A DNA stretch of 64,000 nt from Mesorhizobium sp. CA14 (GCF_020165195.1 NZ_JAIUHR010000005.1:62001-126000), one strand, 5' to 3'; shown: positions 28,128 through 39,270, numbered from the stretch's first letter. Notes: generated by a model not told the origin, from the letters alone. Made by a program: numbers and translations.

Positions 28128-29128
28128 CTACCCGCGATGCTGCTGTTGCAGCCACACAGCGAGCGCGATGATCCCCGCCTTGACCACAAGGGCAGCGGCG
28201 TCAGGCACCCCGTTTGCAAGAAGGGTGTAGCGCACCAATTGAATGGTAAGCGCGCCCAGCAGGCTACCGACGATGGTGGCCTTGCCGCCGCTGAGCAGAG
28301 TTCCGCCCACTGCAACTGCCGCGATGGCATCGAGCTCCATACCAAGGCCAACCAGGTTGGCGTCGCTGGAGGAGTTGATTGCAATCACGATTAGCCCGGC
28401 CAGCCCGGCGCAAAGGCCGCTTATGCCATAGACAGCAAGCTTGATCTTGGAGACTGCAATACCAGCGAGTTCGGAAGCCTTTTCATTGCCGCCGACCGCC
28501 AATATGCATCGCCCGAACAGCGTTTTTTTCAACGCCCATGCAGCTGCCGCGACAATGACAGCCATGATGATGACTTGGGCCGGGATGTCCAAGGGTCGGG
28601 CAAGGCCGATCCATTGAAATTCCGGTACGCGGAAGGTCTGCAGGTTCCCGTTCGTCATCACCTGAGCGATGCCGCGGCCCGCGATGAACAGAACCAGTGT
28701 CGCAACAATGGGCTGGATTCGGAAGCGGGCGACCAACCAGCCATTGAAGAGCCCCAACAGCCCGGCTACCAATACTGAGACGATCATCGCGGCCGCGACG
28801 CCCAGGTAGATGCTTCCGATCGGAAGGATCTTGCCCATGAAGATCATCGGCGCCAGCGCACCCGAAATAGCCATTAGCGATCCGACGGAGAGATCAATGC
28901 CGCCCGTGGCTATTACGAGCGTCATTCCGACGGCTACGATGACGATGGTGCAGACCTGAGTGAGGTTGACGTTCAGCGTCTGCATTGTCGCGAAATTGCG
29001 TGTGAAGGCGAGGTTGAACGCAACCAGCAAGACAAGTGCGATCGAGGTACCGTAGCGTGACAGAAAGCCGAAGAGATCGAAGCTTCGCGCGACGGCATCC
29101 CGCTCCGCATATGACCTCGGCAGCTCGG

Positions 29129-29132
<4 letters not shown>
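28128..29132 (-). CDS. ytfT: Sugar ABC transporter permease (YtfT-like)
   Basis: 334 residues, nine to ten membrane segments. GMTLVIATGGIDLSVGSLMA, GLLGLFNGWLVARFRIQPIV and MELDAIAAVAVGGTLLSGGK are hallmarks of the ribose/galactofuranose permease family. The start overlaps the stop of the ATPase gene by four bases (ATGA). Together with the next gene it makes a heterodimeric channel, as in the two-permease YtfQRT-YjfF system. Confidence 0.85.
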
Positions 29133-30682
<1,550 letters not shown>

Positions 30683-30694
30683 CTGCAAAGCTCC

Positions 30695-30724
30695 AAAAAA
30701 GCCTCCCCGCCGAGGCGGGGAGGC
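30695..30724 (-). terminator. Terminator/attenuator between binding protein and ATPase genes
   Basis: GCCTCCCCGCC (30701-30711) and GGCGGGGAGGC (30714-30724) form a perfect stem. On the minus strand it is followed by six T (30700-30695). It sits inside the transporter operon, so partial read-through would give more binding protein than ATPase and permeases, as in many ABC importers. Confidence 0.75.
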
Positions 30725-30742
30725 GCCATAAACTAGATAGCT

Positions 30743-31723
30743 TCAGAACGCCGTACTGATCTTGTCCTTTGCGTTCGTGCCGTCGTAGAAGTCATCGTCG
30801 TTCTTGATGAACGGCGGGATTTGCTTTCCGGCGGCATAGTCGGCCATCGTGGCGAAAGCCTTCGGTCCGAAAAGCGGGCTGCAGCCGCAGATGGCGCCGA
30901 TCTTGCCGTCGACGATTGCTTGCACGCCGTCCTTTTCGCCGTCTATCGAGACAATCAGCACATCTTTTCCGGGCGTCTTGCCGGCGGCCTCGAGAGCTGC
31001 GATCGCGCCGAGCGCCATCTCGTCATTGTGGGCATAGATGATATCGGCTTCAGGATGGGCCTGCAGCAACGTCTCCGCCACCTGGCGGCCCTTGTCGCGA
31101 GCGAAGTCGCCCGACTGTGAGGCGACAATCTTGAATTCCGAGTGCTTGGCGATGATGTCGTCAAACCCCTTCTTGCGGTCGTTGGCTGGCGAGGAACCGG
31201 TGGTGCCTTCCAGTTCGATAATCTTCGATTTTCCATTTGCGTTCTTCACCACCCATTCGGCGATGCGGTTACCCTCATTGATGAAGTCGGAGCCGATGAA
31301 GGTGACGTAATCCTGGCCAGGCTTGGCCATGGTATGGTCCACATCGCGGTCAATGAGAAAGACCGGGATGCCGGCATCACGCGCGGCCAGGATGACCGGC
31401 ACCAACGGCTTGTCCTCGCGGGGAGGCAGGAAAATCGCGTCGACGCCCTGCGCGATCATGGAGTTTACGTCGGAGGCCTGCTTGGCCGAGGATCCGGCGG
31501 CATCAGTATAAACGAGCTGATGGCCGAGCTTTGCAGCCTCATCCTGCATGCTTTTGGTTTCAGCCAGCCGCCATGGATTATTGCTCTCGGTCTGGGCGAA
31601 GCCGACCTTGTACTTGTCTTTCTTGGCAAGCGGCGGGAGCGCGGCGAAGGCGCGTGGAGCGAGGGTAAAAGCGGCCACGCCGACGGCGGAGCCTACCAAC
31701 AATTTCCGACGGGTAATGATCAT
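30743..31723 (-). CDS. ytfQ: Sugar-binding protein of ABC importer (YtfQ-like), Tat signal
   Basis: 326 residues. The N-terminus ITRRKLLVGSAVGVAAFTLA then PRAFA is a twin-arginine signal, so export is probably in folded form. The mature part is a periplasmic-binding-protein type I fold: KVGFAQTESNNPWRLAETKS, MIAQGVDAIFLPPRED, IPVFLIDRDVDH, ELEGTTGSSPANDRKKGFDD, QSGDFARDKG, YAHNDEMALGAIAALEAAGK, SIDGEKDGVQAI. These blocks follow the E. coli galactofuranose-binding protein YtfQ. Substrate is probably a furanose or hexose-like sugar; the exact sugar is not deducible. AAGGAGGAAAGC precedes the ATG. Confidence 0.88.
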   Translation of the reverse strand: MIITRRKLLVGSAVGVAAFTLAPRAFAALPPLAKKDKYKVGFAQTESNNPWRLAETKSMQDEAAKLGHQLVYTDAAGSSAKQASDVNSMIAQGVDAIFLPPREDKPLVPVILAARDAGIPVFLIDRDVDHTMAKPGQDYVTFIGSDFINEGNRIAEWVVKNANGKSKIIELEGTTGSSPANDRKKGFDDIIAKHSEFKIVASQSGDFARDKGRQVAETLLQAHPEADIIYAHNDEMALGAIAALEAAGKTPGKDVLIVSIDGEKDGVQAIVDGKIGAICGCSPLFGPKAFATMADYAAGKQIPPFIKNDDDFYDGTNAKDKISTAF

Positions 31724-31781
31724 GCTTTCCTCCTTGGTTGTCGTATTTTGACGACGTTGAATATTCCTCGCCTATGGCGGG

Positions 31782-33443
31782 CTAGGTCAGCTCGCTTGCA
31801 GACACCGCCCTCGATTGAGTCACTCCGCCCGCTTCCAAAATGAAATCGGCGCAGCGGTCGCCCAGCATCATGGCGGGTGCAGCCGTGTTGCCGGCGTTGA
31901 TGTTAGGGCACACCGACATGTCGGCAACGCGCAGGTTTTCTATCCCGCGCACCCGCATGGCCGCGTCCAGAACGGCCATTCGATCGCTGTCCGGACCCAT
32001 GCGGCATGTGCCGGCCGGATGGTAATTCGTTTTGACGAAGCGCTTGCAGTGCTTTTCGAGCGCCGCGTCGCTGAGGTCGTCTTCCCGGGGGACGGCTACA
32101 GCCTTGATGCGATCCGCCAGCGGCTTCGCGTGGAATGCCTTCAGGAAATAGCGCTGGCCGGCAATCATCTGCTTCATGTCGTCTTGATGTTTGAGCAGGT
32201 GCGGAGAGACGACCGGCATGTCATTCGGATCTGCCGAACGGAGCTTCACGAAGCCACGGGACTTCGGCTTGACGACCACGGTCGTCACAGTGAGGCCGTA
32301 GGTATTCTCGACCAGGGTCAGGATATCGCGGTCCAGGTACACATGTGGCACGCAAAACGCCTGGATCGTCGGTTCGCCATCCGGATCGGCCGGATTGACA
32401 AAAGCCCCAGCCTCGACTCCCGCGGACAGGATCGTGCCGGCGCCAAACAGCTTGAAATGCAAGCCGTTCTTGATCATCCGCCAACCCTGGCCTTGCTTAA
32501 AGTAGCCGTAAGGCCCGTTTGCCGTGGCAATAATCGGCACTTCCGGATGGTCGATCAGATTCTGGCCTACGCCCGGAAGGTCGGCGATGCAGGCAATGCT
32601 ATGTCTGGACAGTTCCTCGGCCGGGCCAATACCTGACAGCATAAGGAGTTTCGGCGAGACCAGCGCGCCCGACGAGACGATCACGTCGCCGTCCGCATAG
32701 GCCTCGTGTTCGGTTCCCGATTGGTCAGTGTAGATTACACCCTTTGCGCGCCCGTTCTGGATCAGCAGTCGCCTCGCGGCAGAATTCAGCCTCAGCGTCA
32801 GCCTGGGATCCTTAGCCAAAGGCTCGATAAACGCATAGGCAGCGCTGCTGCGCTTCCCGCGCCGGTTCATGAATTGATAGAAGCCCACTCCGCGTTGCGA
32901 CGGCCCGTTGAAGTCATGATTGTAGGGCAGTCCGAGCCGTTGAACCGCCTGTACGAACCAACGCGAAACGTCGTCAATGTGACCGGGGTCTGAGACCAGC
33001 AGTGGCCCTTCGCTCCCATGCAGGTCGCCGCTAAGACGATTGTTGCCTTCCATGGCCGTGAAGTGGGGCAGCACCGCCGGCCAGTTCCAGCGGATGCCGG
33101 CATTGTTGCCGCGCAGCAACTCATCCCATTCGTCATAGTCCGAGGCACGGCCGCGCATATAGATCTGGGCATTGACCGAGGTGCCGCCGCCCAGCACGTT
33201 GCCTTGCGAGATTTCGTGTTCGCGGCCATCCAGATGTTGCTGCGGCTCGGTGCGGTAATATCGCATGAACTTCGAGCCATTGATCATCTTGAAGATCCCC
33301 GGCGGCATATCGAGCAGCGGGTGGTGATGCGAATGCCCGGCTTCGAGAAGCAGGACCCGCCGTCCTGCCTTCACCAGCCGCGCCGCGACCACGCAACCCG
33401 CTGCTCCGCCCCCCAGCACGATATGATCGTAAGTCTGCGTCAT
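31782..33443 (-). CDS. GMC-family FAD-dependent oxidoreductase
   Basis: 553 residues. The FAD-binding motif YDHIVLGGGAAGCVVAARLV is at the N-terminus (about 5-24), GMC signature 1 in NVLGGGTSVNAQIYMRGR (about 83-100), signature 2 in VIVSSGALVSPKLLMLSGIG (about 256-275), and the C-terminal catalytic region YHPAGTCRMG (about 497-506) with NINAGNTAAPAMMLGDR. It oxidises an alcohol or sugar hydroxyl with FAD, choline/glucose-dehydrogenase style; no signal peptide, so cytoplasmic or membrane-associated. Placed between the FadR-type regulator and the importer, it probably acts on the imported compound. Confidence 0.88.
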   Translation of the reverse strand: MTQTYDHIVLGGGAAGCVVAARLVKAGRRVLLLEAGHSHHHPLLDMPPGIFKMINGSKFMRYYRTEPQQHLDGREHEISQGNVLGGGTSVNAQIYMRGRASDYDEWDELLRGNNAGIRWNWPAVLPHFTAMEGNNRLSGDLHGSEGPLLVSDPGHIDDVSRWFVQAVQRLGLPYNHDFNGPSQRGVGFYQFMNRRGKRSSAAYAFIEPLAKDPRLTLRLNSAARRLLIQNGRAKGVIYTDQSGTEHEAYADGDVIVSSGALVSPKLLMLSGIGPAEELSRHSIACIADLPGVGQNLIDHPEVPIIATANGPYGYFKQGQGWRMIKNGLHFKLFGAGTILSAGVEAGAFVNPADPDGEPTIQAFCVPHVYLDRDILTLVENTYGLTVTTVVVKPKSRGFVKLRSADPNDMPVVSPHLLKHQDDMKQMIAGQRYFLKAFHAKPLADRIKAVAVPREDDLSDAALEKHCKRFVKTNYHPAGTCRMGPDSDRMAVLDAAMRVRGIENLRVADMSVCPNINAGNTAAPAMMLGDRCADFILEAGGVTQSRAVSASELT

Positions 33444-33467
33444 TCTCGCCGGTCCTCCCTCCGGCCC

Positions 33468-34202
33468 TCACGGCATTTCAAATGTGCCACGGACATACTC
33501 CCAGGCCGCGGAAAGATGATTGAGCAGCGCCCGCTCTGCGCCGTCTGGATCTCGCTCGATGATCGCCATGCAGATTTCGCGGTGGCTCAGGAAATTGATG
33601 CGGTTGCGCTCGGGTGATCGAGGCATGCGCATCCAATGCGGTGACAGCCACGCGGTGAAGGCCTTGTGCACGGCGGGCATCACCGGGTTGCGCGTGATCT
33701 GGTAGAGCACGGCGTGGAATCCTACGTCGGTGGCATAGAATTTTTCCGAATCCGGTATTGCCGCCTCGTTCATCTCGAGCGCTGATCTGAGCGTGGCCAC
33801 GTCGTCTTTGCGCGCATGGATGGCGGCGTTGCGCGCAAGAGAGGCTTCAAGAAAGACCCGGGTGTCGTAGAGGTTCTTCACTCCCGCCTGAGCGCTTAGC
33901 AGGTGGCCGACAACACCTTCTAAAGCGCCGAACGCCGCCTCCAGCCCCGGCCGGCGGACCACTGGGCGAAAGCGTGGACGCGCTTCGATCAGACCGCGGC
34001 TTGCCAGGCGAGCGACCGCTTCACGCACTACGCCGCGGCCGACGCCGTACTCGGCCATCAATTCGCGCTCGGCCGGCAGGAAGCTGCCGTCGCCGAGCTT
34101 GCCGGAGGCGATATCCGCTTCGATTCCGATCACCATGGCGTCTGCGGCGCGAGCAGCTCCGCTCGTGGCCCGCGTTCCAAGATGCTGTGGTGTACTTAGC
34201 AA
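33468..34202 (-). CDS. FadR-subfamily GntR transcriptional regulator
   Basis: About 244 residues from TTG 34202, which has GGAGG five bases upstream; TTG 34223 or GTG 34214 are alternatives. The winged-helix domain has FLPAERELMAEYGVGRGVVR and EAVARLASRGLIEARPRF. The FCD ligand domain follows (LYDTRVFLEASLARNAAIHA, DVGFHAVLYQITRNPVMPAV, SHREICMAIIERD), with the His/Asp metal-binding pattern seen in many family members. Divergent from the dehydratase gene and first in the importer array, it most likely represses both from the repeated site between them. Confidence 0.85.
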   Translation of the reverse strand: MLSTPQHLGTRATSGAARAADAMVIGIEADIASGKLGDGSFLPAERELMAEYGVGRGVVREAVARLASRGLIEARPRFRPVVRRPGLEAAFGALEGVVGHLLSAQAGVKNLYDTRVFLEASLARNAAIHARKDDVATLRSALEMNEAAIPDSEKFYATDVGFHAVLYQITRNPVMPAVHKAFTAWLSPHWMRMPRSPERNRINFLSHREICMAIIERDPDGAERALLNHLSAAWEYVRGTFEMP

Positions 34203-34237
34203 GCCATCCTCCACTTGAGGCAATCATTAATGCTCAG

Positions 34238-34248
34238 ATCGGACCAAA
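34238..34248 (+). promoter_or_regulatory. Candidate operator, copy 1
   Basis: ATCGGACCAAA, repeated exactly 33 bases downstream (about three helical turns). It lies between the divergent regulator and dehydratase genes, 15-45 bases from the regulator start. FadR-type regulators commonly bind sites containing TGGT/ACCA halves. Confidence 0.5.
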
Positions 34249-34270
34249 GCACAAGGTCTGGTGAGCTATC

Positions 34271-34281
34271 ATCGGACCAAA
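34271..34281 (+). promoter_or_regulatory. Candidate operator, copy 2
   Basis: Second exact ATCGGACCAAA copy on the same face of the helix as copy 1, about 90 bases before the dehydratase start. Confidence 0.5.
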
Positions 34282-34371
34282 AGTGCGGTAAGTCGCCGAT
34301 CCGGTTGCGATTAGCCCGATTGAGTGCCATTATGGTATGACGAAATGGGGTCAGGCGGCGAGAGCTTCGCA

Positions 34372-35472
34372 ATGGGCGATACAGAAATCACGGACGTTGA
34401 GGTTCGGCTTTTCCGGGTGCCGCTGCGTGAAGTAATGACCGACGCCAAGCATGGCGCTCACACGCATTTCGAGCTGGTGACAGCGACCCTGAGGCTGGCG
34501 GACGGCAGCGAAGGGACTGGATACACCTACACTGGCGGTAAAGGTGGGCATGCGATCGGAGCCATGATCGTGCACGATCTGGCGCCGTTCCTGAAAGGAC
34601 GGGACGCGACCGACATCGAGGCGCTCTATGATGGGATGCTATGGCACATCCATTATGTCGGACGCGGCGGCATCGCGTCCTTTGCAATTTCTGCGGTCGA
34701 TATAGCGCTCTGGGATCTGCAGGGCCGGCGCATCGGCCGGCCACTCTGGGAAATGGCAGGCAAGGCCGGCAAGACAGCCAAGGCATATCGCGGCGGCATC
34801 GACCTGAACTTCTCCCTCGATCAGTTGCAGGCGAGCATCGACTCCTATCTCGCCGCCGGGTTCAATGCTGTGAAGATCAAGGTCGGCAAAGACGACCTCG
34901 CGGAGGATGTCGCCCGAGTTAAGGCGATCCGCGAGCGCATTGGGCCGCACACCCCGTTCATGGTGGACGCCAATTACGCACTCGACATTCATCGGGCGAT
35001 CGAAGCGGCGAAAGCATTCGCGCCTTACGAGTTGCTGTGGTTCGAGGAGCCCATCATACCTGACGATTACCAGGGCTACGCTGCCATTGCCGACGCGACG
35101 GGCATGCCGCTGGCCATGGGCGAGAACCTGCATGTGATCGAGGAGTTCGAGCATGCCTTCGCCTGGTCGAAGCTATCCTACATCCAACCCGACGCGTCGA
35201 ACTGTGGCGGCATTACAGGCTGGTTGCGGGTGGCCGAGCTTTCCCGCAAGGCCGGAATTCCGGTGTGCAGCCACGGCATGCAGGAACTGCATGTCAGTTT
35301 GGTTGCGGGCCAACCAAACGCCGGTTGGGTGGAGGCGCACAGTTTTGACATCGATCTGTACACCACTCGTCCGCTCAGGTTGCAGGATGGGCTGGCAGTC
35401 GCCCCAGACGAGCCAGGCATTGGTGTCAGCTTTGACTGGCGTAAGCTGGATAACTTCGAGGAGAGGGTCTAA
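34372..35472 (+). CDS. Mandelate racemase/enolase-superfamily dehydratase
   Basis: 366 residues from ATG 34372 ([18 protein letters not shown]); GTG 34324 would add 16 residues. The barrel has the KxK general base in [12 protein letters not shown], metal ligands Asp in [10 protein letters not shown], Glu in [12 protein letters not shown] and Glu in AMGENLH, and a catalytic His in [15 protein letters not shown]. This is the mandelate-racemase subgroup, which contains galactarate/talarate, tartrate and other acid-sugar dehydratases. Substrate is undetermined. Divergent from the FadR-type regulator and next to a sugar importer and GMC oxidase, it probably dehydrates the oxidised sugar acid. Confidence 0.85.
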   Translation: MGDTEITDVEVRLFRVPLREVMTDAKHGAHTHFELVTATLRLADGSEGTGYTYTGGKGGHAIGAMIVHDLAPFLKGRDATDIEALYDGMLWHIHYVGRGGIASFAISAVDIALWDLQGRRIGRPLWEMAGKAGKTAKAYRGGIDLNFSLDQLQASIDSYLAAGFNAVKIKVGKDDLAEDVARVKAIRERIGPHTPFMVDANYALDIHRAIEAAKAFAPYELLWFEEPIIPDDYQGYAAIADATGMPLAMGENLHVIEEFEHAFAWSKLSYIQPDASNCGGITGWLRVAELSRKAGIPVCSHGMQELHVSLVAGQPNAGWVEAHSFDIDLYTTRPLRLQDGLAVAPDEPGIGVSFDWRKLDNFEERV

Positions 35473-35835
35473 GCCAAGATCGGTAACGGACCGAATATGA
35501 CCGGAAAAAGCCAGCTTGCCGAGCGGACCAGCCCCGGTCGGCGCGACGCGCACAGAAGCTATCGCGCTGCAAAAGGAGCGTGCCGCGAATAAGTAGCACC
35601 CGCCGAACGGCGAGCGGCTGGTCTACGGCCGATCACTGATCTCCCGGCAGAAACGAAGTGTTCTATCGCTGATTGGGCTATCGCAAGCGGAAGCGGAGCA
35701 CCTGGCCAATCAGGCAAATGTTCGACCGCTATTATCGCGCAAGGTATCAACTTTTTTTGCGAGACCTCGTCCCTCAGCCCATTGCGATCACTCAAATGTA
35801 AATGCGCTAGCATCCGGAGTGCTCAAAATGGCTGA
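35473..35835. other. Intergenic region, about 360 bases
   Basis: Frames here are short and not protein-like; none has a ribosome-binding site. Nothing recognised. Confidence 0.45.
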
Positions 35836-36090
35836 ATGCCACGGTACGCTTTCGAAGTTACGAGAAACGGGCAGCGCTTTGCCGATGCGTGGGTTGAACT
35901 GGACAGCCTGGGGGACATGCGACGAGAAGCGCTTAAGGCGCTGCACGATATCGCCGTCGACGAAATAGCTGAGAGCGACGTCGATGAGACCCTGACGATC
36001 TCGGTCTATGATGAAACCGGCAGGGCGATATATTCAGCAACTCTCACGGTCTCACAATCGCTGCCGCTCTTGCACCTATTTGGCCGGTGA
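35836..36090 (+). CDS. DUF6894-like small protein
   Basis: 84 residues. MPRYAFEVTRNGQRFADAWV, then LDSLGDMRREALKALHDIAV and LTISVYDETGRAIYSATLTV fit the small alpha/beta DUF6894 layout (beta hairpin, D-x-x-x-A-R-R-E-A helix, two strands). Function unknown; a common orphan in rhizobia. Confidence 0.65.
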   Translation: MPRYAFEVTRNGQRFADAWVELDSLGDMRREALKALHDIAVDEIAESDVDETLTISVYDETGRAIYSATLTVSQSLPLLHLFGR

Positions 36091-36150
36091 GAGGCGTCGC
36101 AAGAGGTTGCGTCGAAGTGGGTCCGCCGCCGAACATTTTTGGGTGGGCCG

Positions 36151-37287
36151 TTATCGGGGGCCATGATCAGTGCGCGCGTCACGTGGGGTTGTGGCGCCGA
36201 TCCGCCGGAAAATGAAGCTTTCATTTCCCCCCGGCGCTGCCTGCGCGGCGTCGGTCAGCATCGCCATTCGCTTGTGGATCGGCGACTTGATGCAGGCCGG
36301 ATCCGTTGCCGCCGCATCGCCGGCGATCGCCATCGCCTGACACCTGCAGCCGCCCCAATCGACCTCGCGGCGCTCGCAGCTTCGGCACGGCTCCTGCATC
36401 CAGTCGGTGCCGCGGAAGGCGCTGAATGCCGGTGAGTCGGCCCAAATTTCGGCGAGCCTGCGGTCTCCGAAGCGCTCGAAGCGCAGCGAGGGAATGGTCT
36501 GGGCTGCATGGCACGGCAACACGGTGCCGTCGGGCGCCACCATGAAGGCGTCGCGCGCCCAGCCGCCCATGCATGGCTTGGGATAAACGGCAAAATAATC
36601 CGGCGTGACGAAATCGATGTTCATGATGCCGGCGAGCCTTTCGCGCGCCGCCGCGACGATGTCCGCCTGCCGGTTGACCGCTGCCAGGTCGGGCATCAGC
36701 CTGTCGCGGTTGGCGAGCGCCCAACCGGCATATTGGACGTTGGCGATCTCGAGCCGTTCCGCATCCAAGGAGAGGGCGAGGTCGATGAATTCCGGCACTT
36801 CCTCGATGTTATGGCGATGAACCGGCGCATTGATGGTGAGGGGCAGCCCGGCCGCGCGGGCGCGGCGAGCCGTCTCCAGCTTCTTCTCGTGACTGCCCCG
36901 GTGGTTGCCGATACGGTCGGTGGTCGCCGGACGGGCGCCCTGGAAGCTTAATTGCAGGTGGTCGAGACCGGCTTCGGCAAAGGCCTCGATGCGGCCCTCA
37001 GCAATGCCGATGCCGGCGGTGATGAGGTTGGTGTAGACGCCGCGCGCCGAAAGCCCGGCGATCAATTGCTCGAGGTCGCGACGCAGCGTCGGCTCGCCGC
37101 CGGAAAGATGCACCTGCAGGACACCGAGATCGGCGGCCTGCGAGAACAGATCGAGCCAGGTCTGCGTGTCGAGCTCGTGGTTCGCCTTCAGCAGTTCGAG
37201 CGGATTAGAGCAATAAGGGCACTGCAGCGGGCAGCGATGCGTCAGTTCCGCCAGCATGCCGATAGGGGGCAGGAGGGGCGCGCTCAT
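36151..37287 (-). CDS. pqqE: PqqE, radical SAM enzyme of PQQ synthesis
   Basis: 378 residues. The radical SAM cluster motif is CPLQCPYC (Cys19, Cys23, Cys26), followed by HLSGGEPTLRRDLEQLI. The C-terminal SPASM domain carries CMGGWARDAFMVAPDG, LPCHAAQTIPSL and CRSCERREVDWGGCRC for the auxiliary iron-sulfur clusters. With PqqD it forms the Glu-Tyr carbon-carbon crosslink in PqqA. The ATG overlaps the pqqD stop by four bases. The C-terminus after GGNES is slightly longer than usual. Confidence 0.95.
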   Translation of the reverse strand: MSAPLLPPIGMLAELTHRCPLQCPYCSNPLELLKANHELDTQTWLDLFSQAADLGVLQVHLSGGEPTLRRDLEQLIAGLSARGVYTNLITAGIGIAEGRIEAFAEAGLDHLQLSFQGARPATTDRIGNHRGSHEKKLETARRARAAGLPLTINAPVHRHNIEEVPEFIDLALSLDAERLEIANVQYAGWALANRDRLMPDLAAVNRQADIVAAARERLAGIMNIDFVTPDYFAVYPKPCMGGWARDAFMVAPDGTVLPCHAAQTIPSLRFERFGDRRLAEIWADSPAFSAFRGTDWMQEPCRSCERREVDWGGCRCQAMAIAGDAAATDPACIKSPIHKRMAMLTDAAQAAPGGNESFIFRRIGATTPRDARTDHGPR

Positions 37288-37580
37288 AGCTTCACCAAAA
37301 GCTTGTCAGACCATTCCTGCAGGAAGGCGATGACGTCGGCCGCCACCTCCTGCGGATCCGTGTCATAGTCGGCCGCAAGATCGGCGATGATGCGCTCGAC
37401 GGTGGACCGGCCGTCGCAGCGGCGCAATATGTCGAGACTGATCTCGTTCGGCCAGAATACCTTCTCCGGCGAAAGCAGCGCGAAGGCCTGCCGCATGGGA
37501 TCGTACTGGATGCGCACATGCCTGGGCAGCGATGGCGCCGACTGCAACGACACGATGGCTCTGTCCCGCAGTGCTGTCAT
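37284..37580 (-). CDS. pqqD: PqqD, PqqA-binding chaperone
   Basis: 98 residues from ATG 37580, which overlaps the pqqC stop. LPRHVRIQYDPMRQAFALLS, PEKVFWPNEISLDILRRCDG and ADLAADYDTDPQEVAADVIA are the RRE-like fold that presents the precursor peptide to PqqE. A longer frame to 37676 runs into pqqC and is not the real start. Confidence 0.95.
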   Translation of the reverse strand: MTALRDRAIVSLQSAPSLPRHVRIQYDPMRQAFALLSPEKVFWPNEISLDILRRCDGRSTVERIIADLAADYDTDPQEVAADVIAFLQEWSDKLLVKL

Positions 37581-38335
37581 GGCCCCGCCTCCGGGCGGAA
37601 GGCGCCGGGCGGTATGTTTCCCGGCGCGCCATATGCATGCTGGAGTGCATCGAGCATGGCCCAGAGTATGTCGCATTTGAACACCAGCGCATCGATCGCC
37701 TGCTGCTGGCGCTCGGGCGTGTCGGCATGGGCGAGCACATAGGCGAGGGCGAACTCGGCGTCGCGCGATGCCTGTTCGGGCCGCCGGCTGAAATAGGCCA
37801 GCGTATCCTTGGTGATGTAGTCGTATCTGGCCAGCATCGCCGACACCCGCTCGCCGATGATGGTCGGCGAGAACATCTCGGTCAGCGATGACGCGACTGC
37901 CTCGAGCAGCGTACGGTTCGTGCAGAAGGAAAGATAGGCGCCGACGGCGAAGCGGGTCGCCGGCAGCGCCAGCCTTTCGCTCTTGACCGCTTCGGCATCG
38001 AGCCCGAGCGAGGTTGCCAGGTGCAGCCAGCGCGCGATGCCGCCGCTCCAGCCATCATCGCCGTCATGGTCTTCGATGCGCTTGCGCCACGCGGCACGAA
38101 ACGCCGGATCCTCGGCACGCGCCAGGATCATGGCGTCCTTGCGTGGAATGACGGCCTGGTAGCAATAGCGGTTCAGCGCCCAGGCCTGCATTTCGGCCTT
38201 CGACAGTGCGCCGCCGGTCATTCTGTGATGGAAAGGATGGCGGTTGTGATAGCGCTCGTCGCCGACCCGCCGCAGCACGGCCTCGAGTTCGCTCTTAGAC
38301 AGTCCGCCTCGGGCCGCGTCATGGAAATCGCTCAA
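37577..38335 (-). CDS. pqqC: PqqC, pyrroloquinoline-quinone synthase
   Basis: 252 residues, haem-oxygenase-like helical bundle. RYHNRHPFHHRMTGG, QAWALNRYCYQAVIPRKDAM, SLTEMFSPTIIGERVSAML and the KCDILWAMLDAL end carry the conserved His/Tyr/Arg active-site residues. It catalyses the last oxidation and ring closure of PQQ without metal. It overlaps pqqB and pqqD by four bases each, showing tight coupling. Confidence 0.95.
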   Translation of the reverse strand: MSDFHDAARGGLSKSELEAVLRRVGDERYHNRHPFHHRMTGGALSKAEMQAWALNRYCYQAVIPRKDAMILARAEDPAFRAAWRKRIEDHDGDDGWSGGIARWLHLATSLGLDAEAVKSERLALPATRFAVGAYLSFCTNRTLLEAVASSLTEMFSPTIIGERVSAMLARYDYITKDTLAYFSRRPEQASRDAEFALAYVLAHADTPERQQQAIDALVFKCDILWAMLDALQHAYGAPGNIPPGAFRPEAGP

Positions 38336-39270
38336 AATTCCATCTCCATGCCCTCGCTGGCGACTTCCCAGCCAGCCGCCTTGACCGCCGCGTGTTCGGC
38401 GGAATTCTCGTCCAGAACAGGATTGGTGTTGTTGATATGGATGAAGATACGGCGACCGATCTTCACATCGGCCAGGCCGGCGATCGAACCCGCTTCTCCG
38501 GACATTGCGATGTGCCCCATGCGCGCGCCGGTTTTCTGGCCGACGCGGGCCGTGATCATCTCGTCGTCCGTGTAGACGGTGCCGTCGAACAGAAGGCAGG
38601 CGGCATCCGCTAGGCGCGTGCGCAGTGCGGCATCGATGCGCGCGCAGCCCGGAATGTAAAAAACCGCGCCGCGACCGCCGGTTCCGCTGATACGGACGCC
38701 GATCGTGTCGCCCGTGTCGGAGCTGAAATCGACGGCGGGATCGCCTCTTTGCTCAAGATAGAGCGCGACCTTGCCTGGCACCGGAAAGCTGCCGACGACC
38801 ACGCCGGTCGGGTGGCCGTTCGCGCCGCAGATCGCCATTTCCTCCGTCGGCGCCAGCAGGCGCCGAGGCACGATCGCCGGATCGAGAACATTGAAGATCG
38901 AATTCGCCTCCAGCGTCGCCAGCACCTGCGCCGTCGCATAGATCGCGAAAGGCTGTCGCTCACGCAGGCTCAGCAGGCCGGCGACATGGTCCACGTCGGC
39001 ATTGGTCAGCACCACCGCGCGGATAGGCGTCGAGCGCAGCGGTGCGTCGGCCGCGGGCTGCAGCTCGGGCGCTTGCGCAATCTGCTGGCGGATATCGGGC
39101 GACGCGTTGAAGAGAACCCAACCTGTCCCGTCCGTCGATACGGCGATGGATGATTGGGTTCGCGAACGCACGCCGGGCATGCCCGTGCGAGCCGCGCGGC
39201 TCAGGCGGTAATTGCAGTTCCATTGCGGAAAGCCGCCTCCGGCCGCCGATCCGATGATCTTCACGCGCAT
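38332..39270 (-). CDS. pqqB: PqqB, metallo-beta-lactamase-fold hydroxylase
   Basis: 312 residues. GSAAGGGFPQWNCNYRLSRA at the N-terminus and VVLTNADVDHVAGLLSLRER (the metal-binding loop with Asp/His) are diagnostic. GAVFYIPGCARID, LFDGTVYTDDEM, GHIAMSGEAGSIAGLADV and IFIHINNTNPVLDENS complete the fold. It hydroxylates the crosslinked tyrosine in PQQ synthesis. It lies about 135 bases after pqqA. Confidence 0.95.
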   Translation of the reverse strand: MRVKIIGSAAGGGFPQWNCNYRLSRAARTGMPGVRSRTQSSIAVSTDGTGWVLFNASPDIRQQIAQAPELQPAADAPLRSTPIRAVVLTNADVDHVAGLLSLRERQPFAIYATAQVLATLEANSIFNVLDPAIVPRRLLAPTEEMAICGANGHPTGVVVGSFPVPGKVALYLEQRGDPAVDFSSDTGDTIGVRISGTGGRGAVFYIPGCARIDAALRTRLADAACLLFDGTVYTDDEMITARVGQKTGARMGHIAMSGEAGSIAGLADVKIGRRIFIHINNTNPVLDENSAEHAAVKAAGWEVASEGMEMEF

